The notes under the pieces are model-generated. The model did no database searches, had not been told where the DNA came from, and saw only the letters and a program-made list of their open reading frames with translations. The position numbers and the translations under genes are program-made. A DNA stretch of 64,000 nucleotides from Arcobacter nitrofigilis DSM 7299 (GTDB lineage: Bacteria > Campylobacterota > Campylobacteria > Campylobacterales > Arcobacteraceae): the NCBI RefSeq assembly GCF_000092245.1, contig NC_014166.1, positions 62,001 through 126,000 of the forward strand. Reading direction: 5' to 3'. The first letter of the stretch is position 1; every line of letters begins with the position of its first letter. Positions 15,289 through 24,593 of the stretch are shown here, piece after piece.

Positions 15289-15609
15289 ATGAGAGATTTA
15301 GAACTTATGGAAAAAGAGGTTTTAGACCTTTTAAGTAAACATGCCAATACTGAACAAATAAAAGCTACTTTAGCTCCACTTATAGCAAAAACTTCTATAG
15401 AGATGGGACATCTTTATTCTGATTTAGGATTACCAACTAGAGAAGAGATGGGAAAACTTATGAGTGCAAATTTTAGCTCACTAGCAAAACTAAAACCCTC
15501 AGATGTAAGATGGAAAAAGTACCTATATGACTGTATTGGTAAAACTGCACCTGCTTGTGCAAAGTGCAATGATATATCTAACTGTTTTAATTGTTCTTTA
15601 GCCTCATAA
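15289..15609 (+). CDS. nifQ: Short NifQ-like molybdenum/Fe-S donor protein
   Basis: NifQ carries a Mo-Fe-S cluster and donates molybdenum to NifEN/NifH for FeMo-co. The 106 residues match the C-terminal core of NifQ: DLGLPTREEMGKLMSANFSSL, then VRWKKYLYD and a cysteine cluster. The cluster is Cys82, Cys90, Cys93, Cys99, Cys102 (CAKCNDISNCFNC). The usual pattern C-x4-C-x2-C-x5-C is only partly kept: C90-x2-C93-x5-C99 is intact, the first Cys is 8 residues before Cys90, and an extra Cys102 follows. Classical NifQ is markedly longer (roughly 170-200 residues), so this is a minimal form. It has a good AAAGGAG ribosome binding site and is the last gene of the nifV operon. Confidence 0.85.
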   Translation: MRDLELMEKEVLDLLSKHANTEQIKATLAPLIAKTSIEMGHLYSDLGLPTREEMGKLMSANFSSLAKLKPSDVRWKKYLYDCIGKTAPACAKCNDISNCFNCSLAS

Positions 15610-15611
15610 AA

Positions 15612-16514
15612 TCAGTTATCTTCTAAAAACTGCTCATAAAGATCTTTGTTTTGAGAGTAGATTTTATATAAAACGTTTTCGTAATTAAACTCCAAGTAGT
15701 TTGCATGAAGCCATAATCTATGTGAACCACTAACTTCTTCTCTTCTTTTGTCATCTAAAAGTCTATCTAAATAAGCATCTGCAAAATCATCATCAACACC
15801 ATATATTGGATCACCAAAGATTGGATGACCTATTGAATAAAGATGCACTCTTATTTGGTGTTGTCTTCCCGTTACGGGAATAGCTTCTATTAAAGTCAAA
15901 TCTTTTTTTTCATTATATTTTATTGGATTGATTATTGTTTTAGATTTTTTTCCTTCAGCCCCTGCCGCCATTCTTACTCCTATATTTTTTCCCTCTTTTT
16001 GTATAGAAGTATCAATGATAACGGACTCTTTTATATGACCTCTTACTATGGCTAAATATGATTTTTGATACTTTTTCTCTTCAAACATTAATTTTAGCTT
16101 AGATTCTATGTCCCTATCTTTGGCACACATGATTAATCCAGAAGTTTCTGCATCAATTCTATGTACCAAATTGGCATCAGGCCCGAAGTGATAGCGAACT
16201 TCATCCAATAAACAGTATTCAGTATTTTTACTGATTGGATGAACAACAATTCCAGAGGGCTTTTCAAAAATAGCAAAGTAATTGGTTTGAAATAGGGGTT
16301 TTAAGCCTCTTGTATGACCTTCAAATTGAGCCATATATATCAAATCAGAATCAATGATATCTCCATACTTTAAAGTATTGAAAGCTTCATCAAAAACTCT
16401 TCCTTTACTAATTGACTTTTGCGCTGTAGAGGTCTTTATCTTTAAATTTTTGACTAAATGCACTTGGATTTTTTCTCCAGAAAGTGCGGGGTATTCTTTT
16501 AGTATAAACGGCAA
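15612..16514 (-). CDS. RluA-family RNA pseudouridine synthase
   Basis: Isomerises uridine to pseudouridine in rRNA or tRNA. The 300-residue protein has an S4-like N-terminal part (about 10-65, with VHLVKNLKIKTSTAQKSISKGRVF), then the catalytic motif HRIDAETSGLIMCAKD with the active Asp, and VTGRQHQIRVHLYSIGHPIFGDPIYG near residue 220. Target uridines (RluC- or RluD-like) cannot be told from sequence alone. A TTG start is needed: 16514 is a TTG with AAGGA 7 bases upstream and no ATG is available nearby. It converges with nifQ with only 2 bases between. Confidence 0.92.
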   Translation of the reverse strand: MPFILKEYPALSGEKIQVHLVKNLKIKTSTAQKSISKGRVFDEAFNTLKYGDIIDSDLIYMAQFEGHTRGLKPLFQTNYFAIFEKPSGIVVHPISKNTEYCLLDEVRYHFGPDANLVHRIDAETSGLIMCAKDRDIESKLKLMFEEKKYQKSYLAIVRGHIKESVIIDTSIQKEGKNIGVRMAAGAEGKKSKTIINPIKYNEKKDLTLIEAIPVTGRQHQIRVHLYSIGHPIFGDPIYGVDDDFADAYLDRLLDDKRREEVSGSHRLWLHANYLEFNYENVLYKIYSQNKDLYEQFLEDN

Positions 16515-16647
16515 AACTATATCCTTAAATTAAGTAAAAATTAACCAAAAATTAATAAGATTCTTTGACTAAAGTAGATAACATATCATATTAAAAAAAA
16601 TCGAAATTTATGATAAAAATGTAGAAAATGCTATAAGGAATTTATTA

Positions 16648-17976
16648 ATGGTTGAAAGATACGCAAGAGAAGAGATGAGTTCAAAGTGGACTCAACAGGC
16701 AAGATATGCAGCTTGGCTTGAAGTAGAAAAAGCAGCTGTAAAAGCTTGGAATAAGATAGGGCTTATTCCTGATGAGGATTGTGAGAAAATAGTAAAAAAT
16801 GCTACTTTTTCTGTTGAGAGAATAGAAGAAATTGAAGCTGTTACAAAGCATGATTTAATTGCATTTAATACAAGCGTATCTGAGTCACTTGGTTCTGAGT
16901 CAAGATGGTTTCACTATGGTATGACTTCTTCAGATGCTGTTGATACTGGTGTTGCAATTCAAATGAGAGACTCTTTAAAAATCATTATTGAAGACGTAAA
17001 AATGTTAATGGAGTCTATTAAAAAAAGAGCCCAAGAACATAAATTCACTTTAATGGTAGGAAGAAGTCATGGTATTCATGGTGAGCCTATTACTTTTGGC
17101 TTGACTTTAGCTGTTTGGTATGATGAAGTATCAAGACATCTTAAAAATCTTGAAGAGACTATGGAAGTGATTTCTGTAGGACAAATCTCAGGAGCTATGG
17201 GTAACTTTGCTCATGCACCACTTGAACTTGAAGAGTATGCAATGGAAGAACTTGGACTTAAACCAGAACCTTGTTCAAATCAAGTAATTCATAGGGACAG
17301 ATATGCAAGACTTGCAACTGCTTTAGCGCTACTTGCAAGTTCTGTTGAAAAGTTTGCAGTACAAGTAAGACATCTACAAAGAACAGAAGTTTATGAAGCA
17401 GAGGAATATTTTGCAAAAGGGCAAAAAGGCTCTTCTGCTATGCCACACAAAAGAAATCCTATTTTAACAGAAAATATAACTGGACTTGCAAGAATGATTA
17501 GATCTTATGCAGCTCCTGCTATGGAAAATGTTGCTTTATGGCATGAAAGAGATATCTCACACTCATCAACTGAGAGATTTTGGTTACCAGATGCATTTAT
17601 CACAAGTGATTTTATGCTTCATAGAATGAACAGTGTAATTGCAAATTTATCAGTTATGCCAGAAAATATGATGAAGAATTTAAATTTAACTGGTGGATTA
17701 GTATTTTCACAAAGAGTATTATTAGAACTTCCAAAAGCTGGAGTTTCAAGAGAAGATGCTTATAGAATAGTTCAAAGAAATGCGATGAAAGTATGGGAAG
17801 AGATACAACAAGGTAAACCTAGTACAAATGAAAAAGGTGAATCTTTATATTTACAATATTTATTAGGAGATGAAGAGTTAAGAAATTCTTTATCTGAAGA
17901 GCAAATAAGAGAGTGTTTTAATTTTGACTACTACACTAAAAATGTAGATGCAATTTTTAAAAGAGTTTTTAAATAA
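16648..17976 (+). CDS. purB: Adenylosuccinate lyase
   Basis: Removes fumarate from SAICAR and from adenylosuccinate in purine synthesis. The 442-residue homotetrameric enzyme has the fumarase/aspartase signature loop GSSAMPHKRNPI, the catalytic His in GRSHGIHGEPITFG, TSSDAVDTG, and HERDISHSSTERFWLPD. Residues and length fit the short PurB type. It starts 133 bases after the divergent pseudouridine synthase and is followed 29 bases later by nrdA, so nucleotide genes may be co-transcribed. Confidence 0.97.
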   Translation: MVERYAREEMSSKWTQQARYAAWLEVEKAAVKAWNKIGLIPDEDCEKIVKNATFSVERIEEIEAVTKHDLIAFNTSVSESLGSESRWFHYGMTSSDAVDTGVAIQMRDSLKIIIEDVKMLMESIKKRAQEHKFTLMVGRSHGIHGEPITFGLTLAVWYDEVSRHLKNLEETMEVISVGQISGAMGNFAHAPLELEEYAMEELGLKPEPCSNQVIHRDRYARLATALALLASSVEKFAVQVRHLQRTEVYEAEEYFAKGQKGSSAMPHKRNPILTENITGLARMIRSYAAPAMENVALWHERDISHSSTERFWLPDAFITSDFMLHRMNSVIANLSVMPENMMKNLNLTGGLVFSQRVLLELPKAGVSREDAYRIVQRNAMKVWEEIQQGKPSTNEKGESLYLQYLLGDEELRNSLSEEQIRECFNFDYYTKNVDAIFKRVFK

Positions 17977-18005
17977 GAAATATATAACTATCAAAAGGTA
18001 ATACG

Positions 18006-20390
18006 ATGGCTTTAATGATTCAAAAAAGAAATGGAAGAAAAGAGGTTTTAGATATAACTAAAATCCAAAAGATGTCAATAGCAGCAACGGAAGGACTAGA
18101 AGGAGTTTCTCAAAGTGAGCTAGAACTTGATGCTCAAATTAAATTCATAGATGGGATGAGTTCATCTGATATTCAAGATGCTTTAATAAAAACAGCTATT
18201 GAAAAAATTGATATTGATGTTCCTAACTGGACTTTTGTGGCAGCTAGACTGTTTATATTTAATTTATACCATAGAGTTGGTAGAACAACAAATAGTGTAA
18301 AAGGTGAAGCTTATTCTCATATGAGTGATTATATAAAAACTGCACAAGATGCAGGAAGAATGATTCCTGGACTTGAAAGAGGATATGATTTAGAAGATTT
18401 AAATAACTATTTAAAGCCAGAGAGAGATTTACAATTTAATTATCTTGGTATTAAAACTTTATATGATAGATATTTAATAAAAGACAAAAATTCTGACCCA
18501 ATAGAGTTACCACAACATATGTTTATGGGTATTGCTATGTTCTTAGCACAAGATGAAGATGATAAACAAGCAAGAGCAAAAGAGTTCTATGATGTTGTAT
18601 CTAAATTTGAAGTTATGTTAGCAACTCCAACATTAAGTAATGCAAGAACAAATAGACATCAATTATCATCTTGTTATATAGGTTCAAGTCCTGATAATAT
18701 TGAAGGTATTTTTGATGGTTATAAAGAGATGGCACTATTATCTAAGTATGGTGGTGGTATTGGTTGGGATTGGAACCAAATTAGAGCCTTAGGTGGAGCA
18801 ATAGATGGACACAAAAGTGCTGCTGGTGGTACTGTTCCTTTCTTAAAAATCACGAATGATATTGCAATTGCAGTTGACCAATTAGGTACTAGAAAAGGTG
18901 CAATCGCAGTCTATTTAGAACCTTGGCATATGGATATTTCTGATTTCCTTGACTTGAAGAAAAATTCAGGTGAAGAGAGAAGAAGAGCACATGATTTATT
19001 CCCTTCCCTTTGGATTTGTGACCTTTTTATGCAAAGAATTATGGAAGACTCACATTGGACATTGTTTGATCCAAATGATGTAAAAGACTTAAGTGAACTT
19101 CATGGTGATGCTTTTGAAAAAAGATATATCGAATATGAAAATGATAATTCAATTGTAAAAGATAGAATTAAAGCAAAAGATTTATGGAAGAAAATTTTAA
19201 CTTCATATTTTGAATCAGGTTCTCCATTTTTATGTTTCAAAGATAATGCAAATAGAGCAAATCCAAATGCTCACGTTGGACATATCAGAAGCTCAAACCT
19301 ATGTACAGAGATATTCCAAAATACAAACCCAAATAAATACAAGATAAAGTTAGAGTTTGATGATGGTTCAATAGAACTTTACGATGAAGATGATACAATA
19401 AAAGTAGATTCAGGAATCATTAAAAAAGCTAATAAAGTAACAGCACTAGACTCTGTTGGTGGTAAAAAAATCTTTATAGTTGAAAAAGAAAAAACAGATG
19501 GTGATACAGCTGTTTGTAATCTAGCTTCTGTAAACTTAAGTAAAATCCATACAAAAGAAGATATTGAAAGAGTAGTACCAACTGCTATTAGAATGTTAGA
19601 TAATGTTATTGATTTAAATTTCTACCCTCTTAGAAAAGTAAAAGCTACAAATCTAAAATCAAGAAGTATAGGTCTTGGTGTAATGGGTGAAGCTCAAATG
19701 TTAGCGGAAGAAAAGCTTGTTTGGGGAAGTGTTGACCACTTGAAAAAAATAGATAAAGTAATGGAAGCAATTTCATATAATGCTATCAAATCAAGTGCAG
19801 AACTTGCAGTAGAAAAAGGTAAATATCCTACATTTGATGGTTCAAATTGGTCAAAAGGTATTATGCCTCATGACCATGCACCACAAGCTGTTAATGCACT
19901 AGTAGAAAAAGATTTATTTGATACAGGTTATGATTGGGATGCACTAAGAGCACAAGTTAAAAAAGATGGTATGAGAAATGGTTATTTAATGGCTGTTGCT
20001 CCTACTTCATCTATTTCTATTTTAGTTGGAACTACTCAAGCTATTGAGCCAGTATACAAAAGAAAATGGTATGAGGAGAACTTATCAGGACTTATTCCCG
20101 TAGTTGTTCCAAAACTTAGCCCTGAGACTTGGTCTTATTATACACCAGCTTATGAAGTAGATCAATTGGATATAATCAAAGCAGCAGCAGTAAGACAAAA
20201 ATGGATAGATCAAGGTCAAAGTACAAATATTTTCCTTTCTTTAGATAAAGCAAGTGGAAAGTATATGCATCAGATTTATACTTTAGCTTGGCAGTTAGGT
20301 TTAAAATCAACTTACTACCTAAGAAGTCAATCACCTGAAGCTTCAAATGATGTAGAAGATAGAAGTATGGAGTGTGCGGGTTGTCAATAA
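18006..20390 (+). CDS. nrdA: Class I ribonucleotide reductase, alpha subunit
   Basis: Large catalytic subunit that reduces ribonucleoside diphosphates to deoxyribonucleotides. The 794-residue protein has an N-terminal ATP-cone (about 4-95), the active-site cysteines in LSSCYIGSSPDN, RSSNLCTEIFQNT and TAVCNLASVNLSKI, and the C-terminal redox shuttle MECAGCQ. A stretch near residues 445-500 (IKLEFDDGSIELYDEDDTIK to KKIFIVEKEK) between the NLCTEI and AVCNLAS blocks is a small beta-rich insertion also seen in some other NrdA proteins; it lacks splice motifs, so it is not read as an intein. nrdB follows 48 bases later. Confidence 0.96.
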   Translation: MALMIQKRNGRKEVLDITKIQKMSIAATEGLEGVSQSELELDAQIKFIDGMSSSDIQDALIKTAIEKIDIDVPNWTFVAARLFIFNLYHRVGRTTNSVKGEAYSHMSDYIKTAQDAGRMIPGLERGYDLEDLNNYLKPERDLQFNYLGIKTLYDRYLIKDKNSDPIELPQHMFMGIAMFLAQDEDDKQARAKEFYDVVSKFEVMLATPTLSNARTNRHQLSSCYIGSSPDNIEGIFDGYKEMALLSKYGGGIGWDWNQIRALGGAIDGHKSAAGGTVPFLKITNDIAIAVDQLGTRKGAIAVYLEPWHMDISDFLDLKKNSGEERRRAHDLFPSLWICDLFMQRIMEDSHWTLFDPNDVKDLSELHGDAFEKRYIEYENDNSIVKDRIKAKDLWKKILTSYFESGSPFLCFKDNANRANPNAHVGHIRSSNLCTEIFQNTNPNKYKIKLEFDDGSIELYDEDDTIKVDSGIIKKANKVTALDSVGGKKIFIVEKEKTDGDTAVCNLASVNLSKIHTKEDIERVVPTAIRMLDNVIDLNFYPLRKVKATNLKSRSIGLGVMGEAQMLAEEKLVWGSVDHLKKIDKVMEAISYNAIKSSAELAVEKGKYPTFDGSNWSKGIMPHDHAPQAVNALVEKDLFDTGYDWDALRAQVKKDGMRNGYLMAVAPTSSISILVGTTQAIEPVYKRKWYEENLSGLIPVVVPKLSPETWSYYTPAYEVDQLDIIKAAAVRQKWIDQGQSTNIFLSLDKASGKYMHQIYTLAWQLGLKSTYYLRSQSPEASNDVEDRSMECAGCQ

Positions 20391-20438
20391 GATAACCTGA
20401 TTTTCCATTGTATGATAAAAATAATATAAGGTAAAAAA

Positions 20439-21458
20439 GTGGCAAGAAAAACAATATATAATCCAGATTCAAAAGAGAGTTTAAGCGATAGAAGAATTTT
20501 TGGTGGTAACCCAGATGGTATGATTAACTTTACAAAAATGAAGTACCAATGGGCTCTAAATCTTTGGGATACTATGGAAGCAAATACTTGGTTCCCAAGA
20601 GAAGTACAAATGACAGGTGATGCCAAGGATTATAAGTACCTGACACCTGCTGAAAAGAGAATGTATGATTTAGTATTATCCCAGCTAATTTTTATGGATT
20701 CGTTACAAACAAATAACTTGATGGATAATATAAATCCTTATATTACTGTTCCTGAAATCAATGCTTGCCTTTCAAGACAATCATATGAAGAAGCAAATCA
20801 CTCAAAATCATATGCAGTTATGGTTGAGTCAATTTCTGATAATACAGATGAAATCTATGATATGTGGAAAAATGACACTCAATTAAGAGAAAAAAATAAC
20901 TACATAGCAGCGGTTTATGATAACTTATCTGACAATATTACAGATGAAAAGATGGTTTTAGCAATGTTTGCAAACCAAATCTTAGAGGGATTATATTTCT
21001 ATGCAGGTTTTGCAGCTATATATGCCCTTGGAAAATCAGGAAAGATGTTAGGAAGCTCACAAATGATTAAATTCATCCAAAGAGATGAAGTAACGCATTT
21101 ATTACTTTTTCAAAACATGATTAACTCTACAAGAAAAGAGAGACCTGATTTATTTACTCCTGAGTTAGAAGTAAAAGTAAGAGCTATGTTTAGAAAAGCT
21201 GTTGAACTAGAAGCTGCATGGGGAGCATACATCACTCAAGGTCAAATCTTAGGTTTCACAGATGGAATTATCACACAATATATCCAATACCTAGCAGATA
21301 AAAGATTAGATGCAGTAGGATATAAACCAGAATACAACGTAAAACACCCTATTCCATGGGTAGATGGATACAGTAGTTTTAATGACCAAAGAACAAATTT
21401 CTTCGAAGGGAACGTGGTTAACTATTCAAAAGGTAGTATCGACTTCGACGATTTCTAA
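20439..21458 (+). CDS. nrdB: Class I ribonucleotide reductase, beta (radical) subunit
   Basis: Ferritin-like small subunit that holds the diiron-tyrosyl radical for NrdA. The 339-residue protein shows [18 protein letters not shown], in which Glu, His and Tyr match the E. coli E115-H118-Y122 spacing, so the radical tyrosine is kept. [16 protein letters not shown] supplies further metal ligands, and the C-terminal tail ends in acidic residues (SIDFDDF) for NrdA docking. Translation starts at GTG (20439) with AAGG 7 bases upstream; no better ATG exists before the conserved region. A palindromic element follows the stop. Confidence 0.95.
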   Translation: MARKTIYNPDSKESLSDRRIFGGNPDGMINFTKMKYQWALNLWDTMEANTWFPREVQMTGDAKDYKYLTPAEKRMYDLVLSQLIFMDSLQTNNLMDNINPYITVPEINACLSRQSYEEANHSKSYAVMVESISDNTDEIYDMWKNDTQLREKNNYIAAVYDNLSDNITDEKMVLAMFANQILEGLYFYAGFAAIYALGKSGKMLGSSQMIKFIQRDEVTHLLLFQNMINSTRKERPDLFTPELEVKVRAMFRKAVELEAAWGAYITQGQILGFTDGIITQYIQYLADKRLDAVGYKPEYNVKHPIPWVDGYSSFNDQRTNFFEGNVVNYSKGSIDFDDF

Positions 21459-21485
21459 AAAGGAGATTTTCTAATCTTTCTTTTT

Positions 21486-21556
21486 GCCAATCTCTGCGTT
21501 GGCATTTGGATTTTATAGACTCACTTACTCTAGTAAGCTCCTCCATAAAATCCAAA
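21486..21556. repeat. Palindromic intergenic element after nrdB
   Basis: A short hairpin GCCAA-N8-TTGGC (21486-21503) is followed by perfect arms TTTGGATTTTAT (21505-21516) and ATAAAATCCAAA (21545-21556), with a nested CTTACT-CT-AGTAAG (21524-21537) at the centre. A weaker outer pair flanks it: AAAAAGGAGATTTT right after nrdB and AAAATCTCTTTTT near 21590. It is more GC-rich than its surroundings and resembles dispersed intergenic palindromes. It may also act as the nrdB terminator. Confidence 0.7.
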
Positions 21557-21634
21557 CACCGCCTTGACCTTAACAAAAATAAACATCATAAAATCTCTTT
21601 TTGTTTTTTTTATTTAAATATTAGTGGAGTTAAT

Positions 21635-22354
21635 ATGAATGAAGATGAATTAATTAATAACTTTAAAGAAGATCCTGCGAGTACAGTTTTAAAATTTACA
21701 CAAAGTGTATTAGAGGAAATTAGGGAAAACGTAAGATTTAATCAATCTGGACTGACTGTAATAAATGATATAAATAAAGATAAATTTTACGATAAAATAA
21801 TTGATTATTACAGTGCTTTATATTCTATGTTTACACATAGTGATTTATTTACAGAAATACATTTTAAAGAACCAGAAGGAAATATTGAACAAGATATAGA
21901 TTCAATATTTGATGTATTTTATGCAATTTCAGAAGAATATAGAGCATTATGTGCAAGAAGAAAATTTAAAAGTGTTTCAGATAAATATACGGGGTTGTTT
22001 AATAATGAATTTATGTATCATTTTTCAGATAAGGAAGTTGATAAAATTCAAGAATTAATTAATCTTTTACGTGAAGAAATTTCTAAATCAACTTTATTTG
22101 AAGAAGAGCATCAACAAAGATTATTAAAGCGTTTAGAAAAACTACAGGCTGAAATACATAAAAAAATGTCTGATTTGGATAGATTTTGGGGCTTAGTTGG
22201 AGATGCTGGAGTTGCAATAGGTAAATTTGGGAAAGATGCAAAACCTATAGTAGATAGAATACGCGAGTTAACAGATGTAGTTTGGGGAGCACAACGACGT
22301 GCAGAGAAACTTCCTGATAATTCATCTAATCCATTAATTGATAATGAAAGCTAA
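21635..22354 (+). CDS. Orphan accessory protein (239 residues) between palindromes
   Basis: A cytoplasmic, largely helical acidic protein I cannot assign. The start is taken at ATG 21635 (MNEDELINNFKEDPAS), with TGGAG 6 bases upstream. The frame is open further upstream, but that part lies inside a palindromic element and is not credible coding. The N-terminal 150 residues are charged helices; the C-terminal part has HQQRLLKRLEKLQAEIHKK followed by LDRFWGLVGDAGVAIGKFG and VDRIRELTDVVWGAQRRA. This C-terminal pattern recalls single-gene accessory proteins in mobile or defence-related loci, but that is recollection, not evidence. It has no operon partner and is bracketed by palindromes on both sides, which hints at acquisition. 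Confidence 0.7.
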   Translation: MNEDELINNFKEDPASTVLKFTQSVLEEIRENVRFNQSGLTVINDINKDKFYDKIIDYYSALYSMFTHSDLFTEIHFKEPEGNIEQDIDSIFDVFYAISEEYRALCARRKFKSVSDKYTGLFNNEFMYHFSDKEVDKIQELINLLREEISKSTLFEEEHQQRLLKRLEKLQAEIHKKMSDLDRFWGLVGDAGVAIGKFGKDAKPIVDRIRELTDVVWGAQRRAEKLPDNSSNPLIDNES

Positions 22355-22368
22355 AACACCAAAGAAAT

Positions 22369-22530
22369 CCCAGCTTTTGTCAAAGCCGAGTGTTTATTTC
22401 TCTTTTCGGAAAACGCCCGAAACTGTTTGAGCGTAAAGAAATGACCTAAACGGTCATTTTAGCGAGTTTTGCAGGGCAGAAAAGAGAAATAATAAGCGAG
22501 GGTAGCTTTGCCTTTGACAATACGGCTGGT
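22369..22530. repeat. Long imperfect palindrome, about 160 bases
   Basis: Nested inverted arms fold this segment into one long hairpin. CCAGC plus TTGTCAAAG-type arms lie at the outside (22370-22386 with 22507-22529). TTATTTCTCTTTTC (near 22394-22407) pairs with GAAAAGAGAAATAA (near 22479-22492). GCCC pairs with GGGC, and AAATGACC (22439-22446) faces GGTCATTT (22452-22459) at the tip. It is more GC-rich than its surroundings and non-coding. The rest, to 22645, has a small CTTTTTG/CAAAAAG hairpin and nothing else evident. It looks like a dispersed hairpin element or small non-autonomous mobile element. Confidence 0.75.
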
Positions 22531-22645
22531 GGCTTTTTCTCAAAGAGAGTGCAAGCACAAGTCTTACTTTTTGCCACCAAAAAGTGAGAAAGCGAAGAAC
22601 TTGTTCTTCAAGAGAATACTTAAAATTTAAATAGGACAAATATAT

Positions 22646-24388
22646 TTATACAATATCCCCATCAACTACAACATTTCTCCCATTATTTTTAGCCATATAA
22701 AGTCTTTTATCAGCTCTTGCAATAAGTTCATCCATGTTATTGTCCTCTTTTCTTAAAGAAGAGACACCACAACTAACAGTAAAGCAAATAGTAGAATCCT
22801 TTGTTTTAACTTGAAAAGTTTCCACCTCTTTTCTTATCTCTTCTGCTATGATAAAAGCATCTTTATGAGTTGTTGAGGGAAGTAAGATTACAAACTCTTC
22901 TCCACCTATTCTTGCAACTATATCCGAGTTTCTTCTATCTTTTTTAAGGATTTTTGAAAAAGCTTTTATAACTTCATCTCCTTCTTTATGCCCGTAAGTA
23001 TCATTTATAGCTTTAAATTTATCTATATCAAAAAGTAAAACACTTATAGTCGTATTCTCTCTTTTAGCAAGGCTTATTAGTCTATTACTTATCTCAAAAA
23101 GTGGACGTCTATTTAAAAGGTCTGATAGGAAGTCTTTATTCGCAAGTATTTCTAATTTCTTTTTTGATTCTTCTAACTCTTTTGTTCTTTTCTTTACATT
23201 TATTTCTAGGTTATCTTTTGCTTTTTGCATGATAATAAATTTTTCTTTTTCTAAGATTTTGATTCTATATGCTAAAGCTAAAGAGAATAGAATCATCTCT
23301 ATAAAAGAACCCACCATTATCCCATGTCTTGAATAAAAGTTATACTCCAAAAATCCATAAGATGATAGTGAAAAAAGTGTGCTCATAGATAAAAACCCCA
23401 CTTGAGCCAAAAGATAAAAAATAGCTATTATATTTCCATTTTTGTAACTTTTATACCCCATATAAAGAAGAAAAGGCAAGACAAAAGTTGTAGTTGCATT
23501 CATAACTAGAATTGAAGGTTTAAATGCAAAAATACTACAAATAGCTAGAAATATATAAAAGCTTCCTATGAAATTTAATACATAGTAATATTTTTTAGAC
23601 ATAGTTCTTATATCTAAGATATGGTTTGTAAAGAGAGTTAAAAATGCAACCAAAAGAGGAATACTAGCTCCTACAAAATAGTAAGATTGAGTATTTAAAA
23701 ATGTATCAAAAGGGTATATCCCACTCATGGAAGTTTGCCATGATATAAAAGATAAAGAATATAAAACATAAAAGATATATGAGATATCTCTTGTATAAAA
23801 AAATATCATTAAGTTATATAAAGCAAGTGAAAGTAATGAGCCAATTAAAAATGCATAAATAGTTGTATATTCTCGTTCAAATGTATTGAGTGCATTTTTA
23901 TCATAAATTTGAAATGAATTAAACATTGGATACAAAGAGCTTATTTTTATATATATTGTTTTTGTTTCATCTTTTTTTAAATCAAACTCTATAAATGGTC
24001 TTTCTAAATAATTCTTTTGACCCTCTTTAAAATATCCCACACCATCTTTTTTGTATTTTATCATTTTGTTATTTGAGTATATGTAAAAGTCAATTTTATC
24101 CATAATACTTTCTGTTAGTTTTAAATATCTTTGGATAGTTTGGGGACTTGTATTTTTTATGGTAAGTTTGTACCAAAAGGTAGAATTTGTAAATCCATTA
24201 CTTATGTTGTTATTAACTTCTTTGAATTTTTTTATTGATCTTATATCTTTAATAGTTAAACTTGAAGTTTTATCTTCATAAGTAGAGATTTTAAACTTTT
24301 CTATTGTTGAATTATTATCTATTATTAGAGTATGCTCTGCAAATAAAGTAGTAAAAAAAAAGATAAGTAGTAAAAGGTATTTAATCAA
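22646..24388 (-). CDS. 7TM-DISM membrane diguanylate cyclase
   Basis: Makes the second messenger cyclic di-GMP from GTP in response to an extracytoplasmic signal. Its 580 residues contain a signal peptide (1-17), a periplasmic 7TMR-DISMED2-like beta domain (about 28-160, with NGFTNSTFWYKLTIKN), seven membrane helices (about 175-385), a coiled coil (388-415) and a GGDEF domain. The active site is ARIGGEEFVILL (GGEEF at 495-499). The inhibitory I-site RxxD (RNSD, five residues before GGEEF) is intact, so product inhibition is expected. Translation seems to start at a TTG; an in-frame stop lies just upstream and the signal peptide needs this start. The sensed ligand is unknown. Confidence 0.92.
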   Translation of the reverse strand: MIKYLLLLIFFFTTLFAEHTLIIDNNSTIEKFKISTYEDKTSSLTIKDIRSIKKFKEVNNNISNGFTNSTFWYKLTIKNTSPQTIQRYLKLTESIMDKIDFYIYSNNKMIKYKKDGVGYFKEGQKNYLERPFIEFDLKKDETKTIYIKISSLYPMFNSFQIYDKNALNTFEREYTTIYAFLIGSLLSLALYNLMIFFYTRDISYIFYVLYSLSFISWQTSMSGIYPFDTFLNTQSYYFVGASIPLLVAFLTLFTNHILDIRTMSKKYYYVLNFIGSFYIFLAICSIFAFKPSILVMNATTTFVLPFLLYMGYKSYKNGNIIAIFYLLAQVGFLSMSTLFSLSSYGFLEYNFYSRHGIMVGSFIEMILFSLALAYRIKILEKEKFIIMQKAKDNLEINVKKRTKELEESKKKLEILANKDFLSDLLNRRPLFEISNRLISLAKRENTTISVLLFDIDKFKAINDTYGHKEGDEVIKAFSKILKKDRRNSDIVARIGGEEFVILLPSTTHKDAFIIAEEIRKEVETFQVKTKDSTICFTVSCGVSSLRKEDNNMDELIARADKRLYMAKNNGRNVVVDGDIV

Positions 24389-24593
24389 CTTTAGGCCTAA
24401 GATTTATAGTGAAAATAAATTTTATCTAAAAAACAATTTTATTTGGTTTCATTTATGATTACAAATTAATTAAGTACTTCATTTTTATGAAGAATTGGTT
24501 TCTTTGTAACATATAAAATTTAAATTTAAACAAAAAACAAATATCTTTTGATAAACTATTTGATTAAAATTTATTAATTATAAGAGGCAATAA

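Noticed and set aside
19300-19530. Possible intein or insertion in NrdA between the NLCTEI and AVCNLAS motifs
   Set aside because: Too short for an intein and without splice-junction residues; it reads as a small beta-rich domain found in some NrdA proteins.
21506-21634. Upstream extension of the 239-residue protein to an ATG at 21506
   Set aside because: The added 43 codons lie within a palindromic non-coding element; the ATG at 21635 has a TGGAG ribosome binding site and a natural acidic start.
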